Assembly: GCA_037953745.1 (NCBI GenBank)
Contig: JBAKBP010001609.1
Span: 1 to 64,000, forward strand
DNA: 64,000 nucleotides
Direction of reading: 5' to 3'
From: Lithodes maja
Taxonomy: Eukaryota > Arthropoda > Malacostraca > Decapoda > Lithodidae
Positions 21,485-32,347 of the stretch are shown here, piece by piece; position 1 is the first letter of the stretch; each line of letters begins with the position of its first letter. The position numbers were made by a program, and so were the translations under genes. The notes under the pieces were generated by a model. It saw only the letters and a program-made list of their open reading frames with translations. It had not been told where the DNA came from and searched no databases.

Positions 21485-24400
21485 ATGTCTTATACCGGAT
21501 CAGAGGAGAATGGAGACACAGTACGTCATGTCGAAACGGAGGAACAGCAGCATGATGAAATGGTTAATCAGGTGAACTGTGAGGAGGATGCTAGGATATT
21601 TTTGCAATGGCCTGTTACTGCCGAGCGGTTGGTGGGTGTGAATCGGTACGGTCTTCAATGCCTGGCCACAGCTATCGGTCATGCGGGTACTAGCAGCATG
21701 ACCAGGGATAACTTGATAACGTGTGTACTGGGCAGGGTGACTGGTGAGCGAGATGGGTTGAGTGCTCAGAGCCCTTCGGCCATGCTTCCCCTACACTCGA
21801 CTCCCAGCCATCCCAGTAGTTTGCCGACCCCGGGTACGCTTCCGCAGTTGGGTGGTGACTGGCAGGGTGGGTTGCCCCTGGGGGGACCACCGGTAATTTC
21901 AAACATTGTAGCACCTTCACCTCCTCAAGGGTTATCTCCAGAATTATTGCTTCAGCTCGAATTAGCTAAGATCGAAGAGAGAAAATGTCAGCTTCAACAG
22001 CAACAAAGGGCATGTGAGCTCCAGCAGCAAATAGAATTAGCCAAGATAGAAGAGAGAAAAACTATCAGTCATGAGCACATAGAGCTAGCAAAAATCCAAG
22101 CTGAGTCGACTAGGTACTGTGCCGACATGGATGTAGAGAAGTCGCGAGTAGAGGCAACGGGACAGCGACTTGGGGCTGGTAACCGTGTTCATGAGCAGTC
22201 TCTCTCGCACTTATTGAAATTGGTTCCGGTGTTTGATGAGAGTGGTGTAACAGAATTTTTCACACGCTTTGAGAAGAAGTGCCAGGAACACCAGTGGCCA
22301 GAGAATAAATGGGCAGCACTTGTATCCTCTAGATTAATAGGCAAGGGTCTTAAAGCCTACGATGCGTTACCTTTGGAGTTATGTATTGTGTATGAGGATC
22401 TCAAGGAGGCTGTCCTGAGGGCTTACGAATTGCAACCAGAAACGTACCGTTTGAAGTTCCGGGGTGTAACTAAGGGAAGAGATAGCACCTTTTTGGAACA
22501 CGCCCGGGACTTGTCCGATGCTATGGGGAACTGGCTCCGATCTGAGAGGGTCACAACATTTGATGAAATTAAGCAGTTAATGATGTTGGAGCAGTTCTTT
22601 AAGAGCACGGGTGGTGATCTAACTTTGAACTTGAAGGAGAAAAACCCAAGAACTCTAGTCGAAGCAGCAGATATGGCTGATCGACGGCTGTCGTTGATTC
22701 GGGGTTGCGGGTCCTCACAGAAGTACGATGTAAGTGCTAAGGACCGTTATCCTCCCCCTCCCCATAACAATGACACATTTAAACAGAAGAGCCATGAAAC
22801 TAAAACTGAATCCAAACCTTACACCACACCGTATGTGAAAAGTCAGGGGCCTTTTACATCACAGTATAAGCCGAAGCCGAAATTTATGTGTTTTAGTTGC
22901 CACCAGGAGGGTCATAAGGCAAATGAGTGCCCTAGTCGACCTCCTCCGGCAGCCGTGTCTTTTGCTCACGGCATTGGAGTGTTCAAGAGGACATCGGAGT
23001 TTGTTAGAGGCATTTCTTCCGAGGTAAATACACTGCCAGTGCAGAAGGATCCGGAAGGCTTATTCCCTGTCCGTGATGCCTTTAGTGACCACAGGGGACT
23101 CGGTTGTGTGGAGTGGGGGGGTAGAAGACATGAGGTGAGAATTTTGCGTGACACTGGGGCATCGCAAACACTGTTGAGAAATTTTACTGGTAAACCTGTC
23201 AATACGGCGCGGGTGGTTGTGGTTCAGGGAGTTAATGCGACAAGGTCATACCCGCTTGTGAGAATGAAGGTGGAAGTTGATGGTGTGACTCGTGACCTGG
23301 ATGTGGGAATTGTGGAGAAGTTGCCTGTTGGGGGCGTCGACCTCCTTCTCGGCAACGACTTTGCGGGACCTACTTCTGAGGCTCCACCCTTGGTCGTTGC
23401 CGAGAAGCTGGCCGACGTGAGTAGGGAGGAGCAGGAGTGGGTTGAGAAGTGTCCGGTGCAGCCTATGGCGTGTATTGTCACCGGAGATTCTGCATCCAGG
23501 GAGTTACATTCTGGTCAACAATCTTTAGATCAGCGGAGGAAGGGTACCGAGAAGGGGTTGAAAGTTGATGCGGTTGAGAGTTTAGTATCAGCGGACATTC
23601 TCGGGGACTCAGTATTAGGACCAAATATCGAGTCTGAAGAAGACCCAGTAACTGTTGTGGAAAAGGCAGAGGATGGGCTTAAAAAGACGATGAGACAGCA
23701 ACGGTATGCAGAGAGAGAGCAACGGGAGGCCAAATTTAATGTAGGAGGGGGGCATGAGTTGTTTCGCAAACACTTGGATAGGCTTGCTCCTTCGGACATT
23801 CGTAAGTTGAAATTGGAAGACCCGGAGGTTCTTGAATGTGAGTTGAAGGAGGACAGTGTTGCACAGTTGGGAGGTGTGGCAACAAGGTACCCTGACGCGT
23901 ACCCTATGAGAAATGGGTCGGCGAAGACGGTGGTCCGAGGCTTGCTAGTGTGTTTTTCCCGGTATGGTTACCCGCAGGAGATTCATGTTGTTTTGTTTAT
24001 TGCACGGGAGGTACCTGGGGAATGTTTGGGATTCAGCCCTAATGAGCTCGTCTTTGGACACCGTGTCAGAGGGCCTCTCCATATGGTTGAAGAAGTATGG
24101 GAGGGCGCAGAAAAACCTTGTTCTATGCTCAAGTGTGTCCTCAACAGTCGAGAACGGATGTTGCGCAGTCTGGAGTTGGCTGGCCGTAGTTTGACTAGCT
24201 CTCGGGCCCTCATGAAGGACAGGTACGACCTCAAGGTTGAACTCAGGGAGTTTCACGTGGGTTAGGAGGTGTTGACTCTACTGCCCCTTGTAGGTCACCC
24301 CTTATCCGCGAAGTACACTGGTCCTTATAGGGTGGTGGAGGAGCTATCAGACCTGGTTTGCTTGGTAGCCACTCCAGACAGACGGAAGCGCAATCAGTTA

Positions 24401-25021
24401 TGTCATGTTAATCCCATGAAGGAGTATGAGAGGCACCCCCCTGAGCCTCTCACTGTGCCTGTGATGACGTTTAGCAGTCAAGGTGGAGAAGGAGAACGGG
24501 ACAGTCAAGCTCAGGTGGAGGATAACTGGAAGGATAGGAAGTTCAAATGGGCGCCTGAGTGTGAGAAGGTGTTTGGAGAAGTAAAACACCTGTTGTGCAC
24601 TCACCCGATCCTCAGGGCCCCTGACTTTAGCCTACCTTTCCAACTAGCAACGGAGGCTAGTGGTGTGGGGGCTGGTGCCGTCCTTGTGGAAAAGGACGAT
24701 GATGGGCTGGAGCATCCTGTTAGTTTCTGCTCGGAGAAGTACAATTCGGCCCAGGGGAGCTGCTCTGTTGTCGAGGAGGAGCTGCTGGCGGTTGTACTTG
24801 CTCTGAGGCATTTCGAAGTCTGTGTTCCAGCCTATGGTCCGGTCGTTGTAGTTTACCCAGATCATCACCCTCTCAAGTTCTTGGACCAGTTTCACAATCG
24901 GAATATGAGGCTGACCAGGTGGTCACTAAGGTTATTGGTATATAACCTGGACATACGCCATATTGCCGGTTGTGACAACGTGGTTGCAGATGGTCGTTCA
25001 AGGGTATATGATCCTGGGTAG
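21485..25021 (+). pseudogene. Gypsy-1 gag-pol polyprotein, deleted RT and integrase core
   Basis: Start chosen at ATG 21485; GTG 21476 lies upstream in frame. Order: a coiled-coil-like region rich in Glu, Lys and Gln with repeated ELAKIEERK (about residues 155-215); a capsid part (residues about 320-400) with YRLKFRGVTKGR, FLEHARDLSDAMGNWL and QLMMLEQFF, resembling the SCAN domain; a CCHC knuckle CFSCHQEGHKANEC (about 468); protease RDTGASQTLL (about 555) with LLLGNDF; integrase remnants (TRYPDAYP, then REVPGECLGFSPNELVFGH and a GPY/F module AKYTGPYRVVEEL); RNase H (WAPECEKVF, LATEASGVGAGAVL). One TAG at 24263-24265 interrupts the frame. Three deletions (near 23874, 23983 and 24530) keep the frame but remove the integrase catalytic residues and the whole RT. 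The RNase H catalytic Asp of TDAS is Glu here. Confidence 0.88.
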
Positions 25022-25480
25022 ATTGACACACGGGTAGCCTGCTTTAGTTTGAATAGTATTTTGCGCTTGGTGCTTGTTGGCTCGCGGTTGTAGCCCAGCG
25101 TATTGGGTCGTAAAGCAGGAGTTGAGCGTTTGGTATAGAAGAAAAAACTAGGCTTGCCCCTATAGTGCAGCCGAAATAAACAAATTAAAAACATAAAAAT
25201 CAAATAAAAAACTTTCTTTGATAGTTGAATTTTTTCAGTATGTTATAGCAGTAATTCTGAGTTGCACTCCTCTCAGAATGCTGGGCTAGAGAAGCTCGCT
25301 CTTGAGGAGCATAACTACATATAATTTAACCTATTGTGTTGGGAGGGTTATAATTTTGAAAAGAATGTTTTGTTGAAGAACTGTGCCAGATATTTTACTG
25401 CCGCTGGGTGATGGGAAGTGGAGATATAGCATGGGTTCTAACCATCAGATTTTTGTGAGCCTTGGGCCTCTGAGAAAAAT

Positions 25481-25491
25481 CTTGGGGGGGG
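25481..25491 (+). other. Polypurine tract of Gypsy-1
   Basis: CTTGGGGGGGG directly before the TGTGACG start of the 3' LTR, the expected priming site for plus-strand DNA. The same motif adjoins the Gypsy-3 LTR at 61520-61530 on the minus strand. Confidence 0.75.
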
Positions 25492-27275
25492 TGTGACGTT
25501 GACCACTCCGTTAGAACCGCATGGCTTGTCCTACAGTGACTCGCTAGGATCGCCAGGGCAGTGGATGGGGCTACAGTTTATGTATTAGAGTGTGCTTTAT
25601 TTCATATGAAAGCTCGTGTCATGGGCAGTCCAGAAAGGCTCTTTGTTTTCGCCCATGTCAAGGCTTTATATATTTAATTGTAAAGTATATGTTTTGTCAT
25701 TAACTAGTAATGATAGGATCTGGGAGAGAGAGAGGGAGTAGAACAGAGTGAGAGGGGGCGCGCAGTGTTTTTTGTCCCGCTCGATGACGTCACGGCTGGC
25801 TGCCTCGCGGGGGTTGGTGGAGAGAGGTCCTTACCATGCTGCCAGCTCTGTGAGTGGTCGGTCGACTCGTAACCGTTGTTTTCCCACGCGGCTCGAGCTA
25901 GTGCGAGTATATATACTGGTTCCTCGCCGCTCTCTCCCTCAGATCTGGTTTCTAGAACGCATCCATCTTTATCCCTTGCAACCTGTCCCCGCTCTTACCT
26001 GAGAATCTTTTCCTCTGCATATCTCTCTCATTTTCCATATCTTTCACCACCTTTATTAACATTATATCCCCTCTGGTTAACTCTGCAAAATCAGCTTCAT
26101 GCTGGCCAGTTGTATTGTGTGTTAAGGTCTGATATAACCTGTGTATGTTAGTTGTTAAGATAAGTGGATCACGAAGCATTGGTTGGCTTTCTTATTGCTG
26201 CTTCCTATAATTATTAGTGTTCTGCTGGATTAGATAATGCTAGACTGGGAGTCTGATATAATAGGTATTGTTTCCTATGAGTGCTGGCTTTAGTTAAAAG
26301 CGGCACGACATACCTGAGAACTGGAGTTGATTGAGTAAATCCTAGTCTGTGTGCCATTGAGAATAGAGCATGCACGAATGAGGGCTTTTTGCCTATACCA
26401 TTCTGCACTGTTCTAGTCTCGATTGTTTGTCTTTGAGGTACGCCAGGAGAACGCTTAATACTTCGGTATTAAGGTTTCTCAAGAGAGCTACCCTTCATTA
26501 TAACGTAATATTTGACACACAGACTTGAGATTTGCACTAGGCTATGCAGCATGCCATGCGCACCAGTATCTCGTATCATTGACTCTAGCTAGACTTTGTC
26601 AATCATAGTAGACATTAAGTATATTAACCTAATTACTCTTTTTATGCATACCCATTTATGATTACACAAGCATTTCGCAGCCTAGTTTGATGTATTGAGA
26701 CACAAACGACTTAGGCTCTTTTTGTTGATAGGAATACTGTATTGTGGCGATTATTATTAGTGTTGTAGTGTTTAGGATATTCTTGGCTCCGACGGCATTA
26801 TATATTCTGCCTTTTTGTGTGCATAGCCTGCACGAGCATTGTTCCACTGCCTGCCTTTTTGGGTTCCATTTCCGATACGAGCATCTTTACAGCATCTAAC
26901 ATTTAAAGAAGATTCCTTGTTAGTGTTGAAGGACTTTAGTGCACTTTCTTTCATGCAGGAGTGCCTGACATTTATTGATTAAAGTAACGTAAGCTGTAAC
27001 TTCTCTTACCACCTTACTTTGTATACCATAACCAAGCACCTTCGGTTATAGGTAGTAATAGGCTGTTTTCACATAACATTAAGCCTAGAGTAGACGCACA
27101 TTTATTGAGAGTTTGATAGCCTATTATTGCATATAGAACTCTGTAGAGTATTTGTGTTCTTTGTTCACTGGGAATATACTTCAGAGGTTGGAGCTAGCGC
27201 TTTCCGTTGTAATATTTATGCCATTACTAGTCCAATGAATAAGAGCCCCGATATATTTGAACCCCAGTCGTAACA
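25492..27275 (+). repeat. Gypsy-1 3' LTR
   Basis: 1784 bp, near-identical copy of 19483-21266; differences seen include G/T near 25619, C/A near 26017 and T/C near 27250. Confidence 0.95.
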
Positions 27276-27279
27276 GATG

Positions 27280-27376
27280 TTAGCCTAGTAATGACACCCC
27301 TCAAACCCCCTCTCTGGTTCTTCAAAACTGTGATAGACATAGTTTTAGCTGGTTTATCGTCTGATTTACTAGCCAT
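27280..27376 (-). pseudogene. BEL1 gag N-terminus, cut off by Gypsy-1
   Basis: The minus frame from ATG 27376 (MASKSDDKPAKTMSI ... GVITRLTS) joins in frame with the gag body at 19478 once Gypsy-1 and one copy of its GATG duplication are removed. This fixes both the BEL1 gag start and the Gypsy-1 insertion point. Confidence 0.8.
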
Positions 27377-27578
27377 TAAATAATGTACACGAATTAGTCT
27401 AACTCTTCGTCAGCCAATATGGACCTCTATCATAAGCCCAATGGAAACATAAGCACAACTCTGTGTTAATTGTCATAATATATGAACTTACACGTTTAGT
27501 CCTCATATGCAATACTGTACTTATTTAGCCTAGCCTTCGCAGACTAATGTCATTAGATTAAAGGGTAGTAATGACTAT
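27377..27578 (-). other. BEL1 leader upstream of gag
   Basis: About 200 bp of AT-rich sequence without coding, between the BEL1 gag start and a MITE. Confidence 0.5.
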
Positions 27579-27582
27579 TTAA

Positions 27583-28182
27583 CCTCTGAAGTGCGCATGG
27601 GGGGTATGAGACACCACACTCCTGTGCTGACGTATTTGAGCTGTTCCCATCACTAAAATATTTATTTTACCATAAATAGCATTAATACTTATCCATATGC
27701 GCCTATTATAGGTTGATTATAAAGGTATTAACCTGTTACAACAATAAAACAAGTGGAAACAGCGTTTGGATGGTCAAAATCGGCGATACAGGCCGGGAGT
27801 TACACAATGTATGGCTGAGGCAACCTCCCAGCCCACCACTTTCCTCCACCTCTGGAGAGAGACTGTCGATCGATACTCTCTCTCTCTCTCTCTGCACTCG
27901 CTTGCTAACAGTGATGACAACGCCCTGCTACCAACTCGCTAATGTTAGCACAAAAATAGACCACAGGAAAAGGGAATAACAGGGAATATAGGTGATAACT
28001 GAAGGAGGGGAGGAAACTGGGGAAGGAGGGGAGGTGGAGGAGTGATATTTGGCATGGCCCAGGGGCCAATTTTTTTTTTTCTTTTTTTCGGTGTTTTAAA
28101 TTGATTTTTTTCCCCCTGACTCTTAAGAGTCTTCCCGCAGTCCGCCGGGGGAACTCTTAAGAGTCTTCCAGCAGTTCCCGGG
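27583..28182. mobile_element. TTAA-flanked MITE, family M2 (copy M2a)
   Basis: A 600-bp element flanked by TTAA (27579-27582, 28183-28186). Left end CCTCTGAAGTGCGCATGG, right end TTCCAGCAGTTCCCGGG. The interior shares ACTTATCCATATGCGCCTAT and the AGTCTTCCCGCAG-type 3' part with copy M2b at 37346-37913. Confidence 0.83.
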
Positions 28183-28186
28183 TTAA

Positions 28187-28736
28187 ACAGCTTACCTTAC
28201 ACAGTACCATGAGAGGTTGGAATATGAGAGGATGAAACAACGAAACAATGAAGGAAATATGGTACGGTTGGTCAGTCATAAGTCAATAATGAAATAGGGA
28301 AACAAATATAGGGTATGCTGGTGATAACCGAGACCTACCCCCACTAGGTTCCTTTGATCCACAACCTCCATCAATATTGCCCTTGCTCATAATACCTAAC
28401 TATGAGAAATTTAAATTGTGGGTCAAAGTCCCGTTTCTGGGCATCAATATGGCCTATCATAGGATAGGCCGGCTCATAGGATAGGCCAGCTTTAGCACCG
28501 TCAACAGCTCCGCATCGCCACTGAGAAAACTCGATCCTAATTTGAGTATTTCATATCCCTATTCCCTTTATTCATTACATGAACAGTAGTTTAGTGCTTG
28601 TTTAACCTCCATATAGTTCTGTAGTTGCCGTGCATGTTATTTTATTGCTTTTCTGACTGATAAACATTGTTGTTTACATTTGTTATCCAAGCTTGTAGCA
28701 GACGACGCACGTGCACCTTAAATCGACCTAGCTTTG
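28187..28736. other. Unassigned non-coding sequence within BEL1
   Basis: 550 bp with no recognisable coding. Contains a short duplication of ATCATAGGATAGGCC-like sequence near 28455-28490. Probably BEL1 leader. Confidence 0.4.
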
Positions 28737-28747
28737 TATTTTCTTAT

Positions 28748-29022
28748 GTTGTTGTTGTTCCCTAAGCTGCCTGGCCGAACAGCCCCGAGTCCCCAAGGAA
28801 GGCCATGGCCATGGTCGGGCTTTCCCACAGAGCTCTCAAAGAGTGTAAATTGTGTTGTTGGCGTAAGTGGTTGTGTGAGATGCAGTCTTCTATAATGTGT
28901 TTAATGGTATGGGGTGCTGTGTTACAACCCGGGCAGGTGTCGACGATGGAGTCATCCAGTCTCTTCTGATAGCTCAGAAGAGCCGGATGGTGTCCGCATC
29001 TCAGCCTGGCCAGGTGGACTCT
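28748..29022 (-). mobile_element. 5'-truncated LINE 3' end with (CAA)n tail
   Basis: Read on the minus strand it encodes a LINE C-terminus: HLARLRCGHHPALLSYQKRL, then a CCHC-type finger CPGCNTAPHTIKHIIEDC, ending LGDSGLFGQAA and a stop, followed by a (CAA)n tail. The pattern is that of R1/Jockey-type ORF2 ends. Flanks carry TATTTTCTTAT (28737-28747) and TATTTTCCTTAT (29023-29034), a plausible 11-12 bp target duplication. Its last 50 bp match the 3' end of the SINE-like element at 35891-36307. Confidence 0.8.
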
Positions 29023-29350
29023 TATTTTCCTTATAACCTTATATCACATTATAACCTTATTCCTCTTATAACTAGGTGTATTTTCTTATTAACTCTAGTA
29101 GTTATCGTATTCAGTATCCTACTGTAGCTATATATATATATATATATATATATATGTAATTTTAGTTATTGCTTGCATGATCTTGTAACGTTTGACTGAT
29201 AACTTTGTTTATCTAAATATATTCCTGCTTGACTAGCCTACAGTGACACCAGCGCCATCTGTTGATACAGTATATTAACCCCTTGTGTGCAGTTACACTT
29301 TATTCTTATATAATCTCTATTTGGTGTATTGTATATTTAGTTACATATTC

Positions 29351-29386
<36 letters not shown>

Positions 29387-29393
29387 TGTATAT
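29023..29393. repeat. AT-rich spacer with two (TA)n tracts
   Basis: (TA)n at about 29129-29155 and 29354-29386; no coding. The second tract is the left half of the target of solo LTR 2 and continues at 31213. Confidence 0.8.
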
Positions 29394-31212
29394 TGTGACG
29401 CACCCAGTGCGTGGCAACGCAACCTGATTGTACTCCTTGGTACTCCACTGTACCGCCCGTACCACTGTACCGTGCTGGCTACCGTCAGCAGCTATGTATA
29501 TTGAGTGTGACAACTTATAACTATGTTCTTTGTATCTCTGCAAAGGTCTCGTCATGTGCTAACCAGTGGTGGGTTTTGTTTTAAGCCATGTCGAGACCTT
29601 CCATTTAATATGTAGTATCAATAGAGAAGTTGATAGATAAGACAATGGGAGTTCAGAGAGAGAGAGTGAGTTAGTCTTCAGAGCGAGAGGGTAGCAACGC
29701 GCCACGCTGCCGGGGGGGTGGTTGCCAGACGTATGGACTGGTTGGCAGCCTTGCGCTTATAGCTGGGCGCGACAGGGTTGGTAGTCCATTGCCGCCTGCC
29801 TATGCTGCCTGGGCTGCCCAGGTTGTCGTACAGCACATTGCCTGGAGGCTCGCTGTGTGTTCCATGATCAGGTTGCCTAGAACCTTTGAGATTCTAACAT
29901 CCCTTGCCCTCTCTCCCAACTTCTCACGGTTGCACTCTTTCTCTCTGACGACATTACTCTCATTTCATTCTTCTCTCTATTTAAATGCATAACCTTCCCT
30001 TGAGGTCCTAAAGGAGTTTCAGCACTCACCTCTCGTATTACTCTTAGGACAAGCATATATTTACATGTATTAGATTTAAGGGGTTAATGTGAACAGCGAT
30101 CTTCTTGATGAGGATAGTTGGTGAACGTTCTACATGTTCACGAGTTATATGCCCCGCTCATCATCCAATTTGTGACTAGACTGGTGCCATGTGTAAGAGC
30201 CCGACCATGCCCAGGAGTTGTCTGTAGAGGGGCGAGGACTTAGCCTTGATTTGCATACCGAGCCAGGAGCGAGTGTAGTACCAGAGACTACAGCTCGCTC
30301 GTAGTGCCGGTATAGTAGAGTAACGTAATTTATCTGTCCTTGTGTTCTCTACAGTCTTTTCCTGGGTTCTCGCTTTCGGTGCTGGGACTCGTTGTTCCTG
30401 TGACTTGGCCTGCTAGCTAGAACACATGGGGATGATGAGTGGGATATATCTTTATTTTACTATGCATTGCAGCTCTCTTTAAGTTTATGTATGTAACACT
30501 TTACAATACACATTACTCACACACAAGACAACACTATTAATACTTTCATGTATCAATTAACTGCACTGTCGTTTTGCTGCTGTGTCCGGAGTTCTATTGC
30601 GTAGGGCGCATACGGACTCAGAGGGGAGACAGAGTGAGAGAAGCGAAGTAGCCTATGCGGTAGTAGGCTACCGGCGCAGTACTGTTGCCTGCAACCTTTT
30701 TAGTTATTCCAAGTATAGATTCATTCTTATAATAAGTGACTACTATTTATGTTCCTTCCATGTGTATTATTAGGTATCTACTGGATCATGAACATCTTGT
30801 ATGCTACATGCTAGTGCAGTGTTAGTAGGGGACAGTTATTCTAGTGCACGCGCTTTCAAGTAGGCGTGTACATTTGTCATTTAGCATTTCACTGTCATAC
30901 CTTTAGCCTGCTTCTATTCTACATTATTAGAGGCTTAATATTAACGTAGTTTCTTGAGTATTGCATTTCTTTAGTAATAACGTAACCTATAAATGTCTGA
31001 GGGAGTTTAGCCTCATAGCCTACCCCTGTTGTACACTTTCGCCGAGTTAAGGTACCTCGTTACCATAGACGATAACTCTGTAGGGCGTTGGTGCTTTTGT
31101 TGTCTGGAGCATATAGTATTTGGGACTGGAATCGAGCGTGTCGTTGTCACATAAGCCATTTCTGTCCTACGATCAAGAATCCCGAATATGTATTGCCGAT
31201 CCAGCCGTAACA
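29394..31212 (+). mobile_element. Solo LTR 2 of a Gypsy family
   Basis: Starts TGTGACGCACCC and ends CAGCCGTAACA, the same termini as the Gypsy-1 LTR. Length 1819 bp. It sits inside a (TA)n microsatellite with ATAT on both sides (29390-29393, 31213-31216). No internal sequence adjoins it. The interior is largely different from Gypsy-1, so it is a related family. Confidence 0.8.
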
Positions 31213-31239
31213 ATATATATATATATATATATTTGTTTA

Positions 31240-31790
31240 GCTTGTTTAGGTAGGTTTTCACCCTTGGTAGCCTATTTATGCATATTTCATAATTTGTGTT
31301 TTCGGTTATTTTTGTTTTCGGTTAGTCTAGGTTATCATCCCTGGTGGCCTATTTCTGCGTACTTCAATTTTTAAATTTTCAGTTAGGCTATCACCGCTGG
31401 TGGCCTATTTCTGCGTACCGGTATTTCATAATTTTTGTTTTCGGTTATTTCTGCTTTCAGTTAGTCTAGGCTATCATCCCTGGTGGCCTATTTCCGCATA
31501 CTTCAATTTTTTTAATTTTCAGTTAGGCTATCACCGCTGGTGGCCTATTTCTGCGTACCGGTATTTCATAATTTTTGTCTTCGGTTATTTTTTTTTCGGT
31601 TAGGATAGGCTATCACCCCTGGTGGCCTATTTCTGTTTAAATAATAATAAAATTGTTTTCGGTTCGGCTATCGCTGCGTATTTAAATTTCATTTTGTTTT
31701 GTTTTAATTTTCGGTTAGTCTATCACCGCTGATAACCTATTTGTGCGTATTTCAAATTTTTTGTTTTTGGTTAGGCCTAATTTAAGTAAG
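31240..31790 (+). repeat. Tandem repeat, about 139-bp dimeric unit
   Basis: The block GGTGGCCTATTTCTGCGTA recurs at about 31269, 31343, 31401, 31482, 31541 and 31621, with decayed copies to 31733. Spacings alternate near 58 and 81 bp, giving a higher-order unit of about 139 bp. Lies directly upstream of the CR1-3 5' UTR repeats (AAGTGAGTGAAGTG-like). Confidence 0.8.
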
Positions 31791-31885
31791 TGAAGGGACC
31801 TGAAGTGAGTGAAGTGTTTTTAAAGTGAGATAAGTGTTTTTAAAGTGAGTTTAGTGTTTTTTAAAGTGAGTTAAGTTTTTTTTAA

Positions 31886-32308
31886 CCCTTAAAGATCGGG
31901 GGCGGACTTAAGTCCGCCTCCAATTTGCAGCAAGTTAGGAGCATTATTAAGGCTTTTAAAGGGTTAAAATCGAGTGCAAATGGCCGGGAGCGCAGCGGGC
32001 TAGACAGCCGACTCCCAGGGATTACCGCTGCCCATTAACTCATGTTCCCTGTGTTCTCGAGAGGCCGGCAGTGTAGCCAGTAGTGAGCATAGCTGGGAAA
32101 AATATGCCGCTATACGCTAAACTCCCATGTTACTGGTACCACTGTATGAGAACCACAAGTGCTACGTAGCTCATTCTGGTCTCATTTTGAAGCTTTTAGC
32201 GCCTAGTTTTTTTGCTGAATACATTTCTTTTCATGCAGATACTTGATTTATCATTCAGGAGGGCCTGAATATGCCCAAATAAGCCCAAAACCCCCTGCTA
32301 GACAAGGG
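31886..32308. mobile_element. TTAA-flanked MITE (M4) in CR1-3 5' UTR
   Basis: A 423-bp element with ends CCCTT...AAGGG flanked by TTAA (31882-31885, 32309-32312). Contains the perfect palindrome GGCGGACTTAAGTCCGCC near its left end. It splits the AAGTGAGTGAAGTG repeats of the CR1 5' UTR. Confidence 0.82.
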
Positions 32309-32347
32309 TTAAGTGAGTGAAGTGATCTGAAGAAAGTGATCATCACC

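Larger units (their letters stand above)
19483..27275 (+). mobile_element. Gypsy-1: LTR retrotransposon, Gmr1-like, young insertion
   Basis: Complete 7793-bp insertion with two 1784-bp LTRs and the 4-bp duplication GATG (19479-19482, 27276-27279), placed within the BEL1 gag frame. Comparing the LTRs by eye I count about seven differences, so the insertion is recent. A PBS-like site, one long gag-pol frame with a single stop, and a polypurine tract lie between the LTRs. Integrase remains lie before RNase H, and the RT is deleted, so the copy is non-autonomous. Confidence 0.93.

Noticed and set aside
22540..22720. Gypsy-1 capsid region as a host SCAN zinc-finger gene
   Set aside because: It is in frame with a retroviral-type zinc knuckle, protease and integrase remnants between near-identical LTRs.
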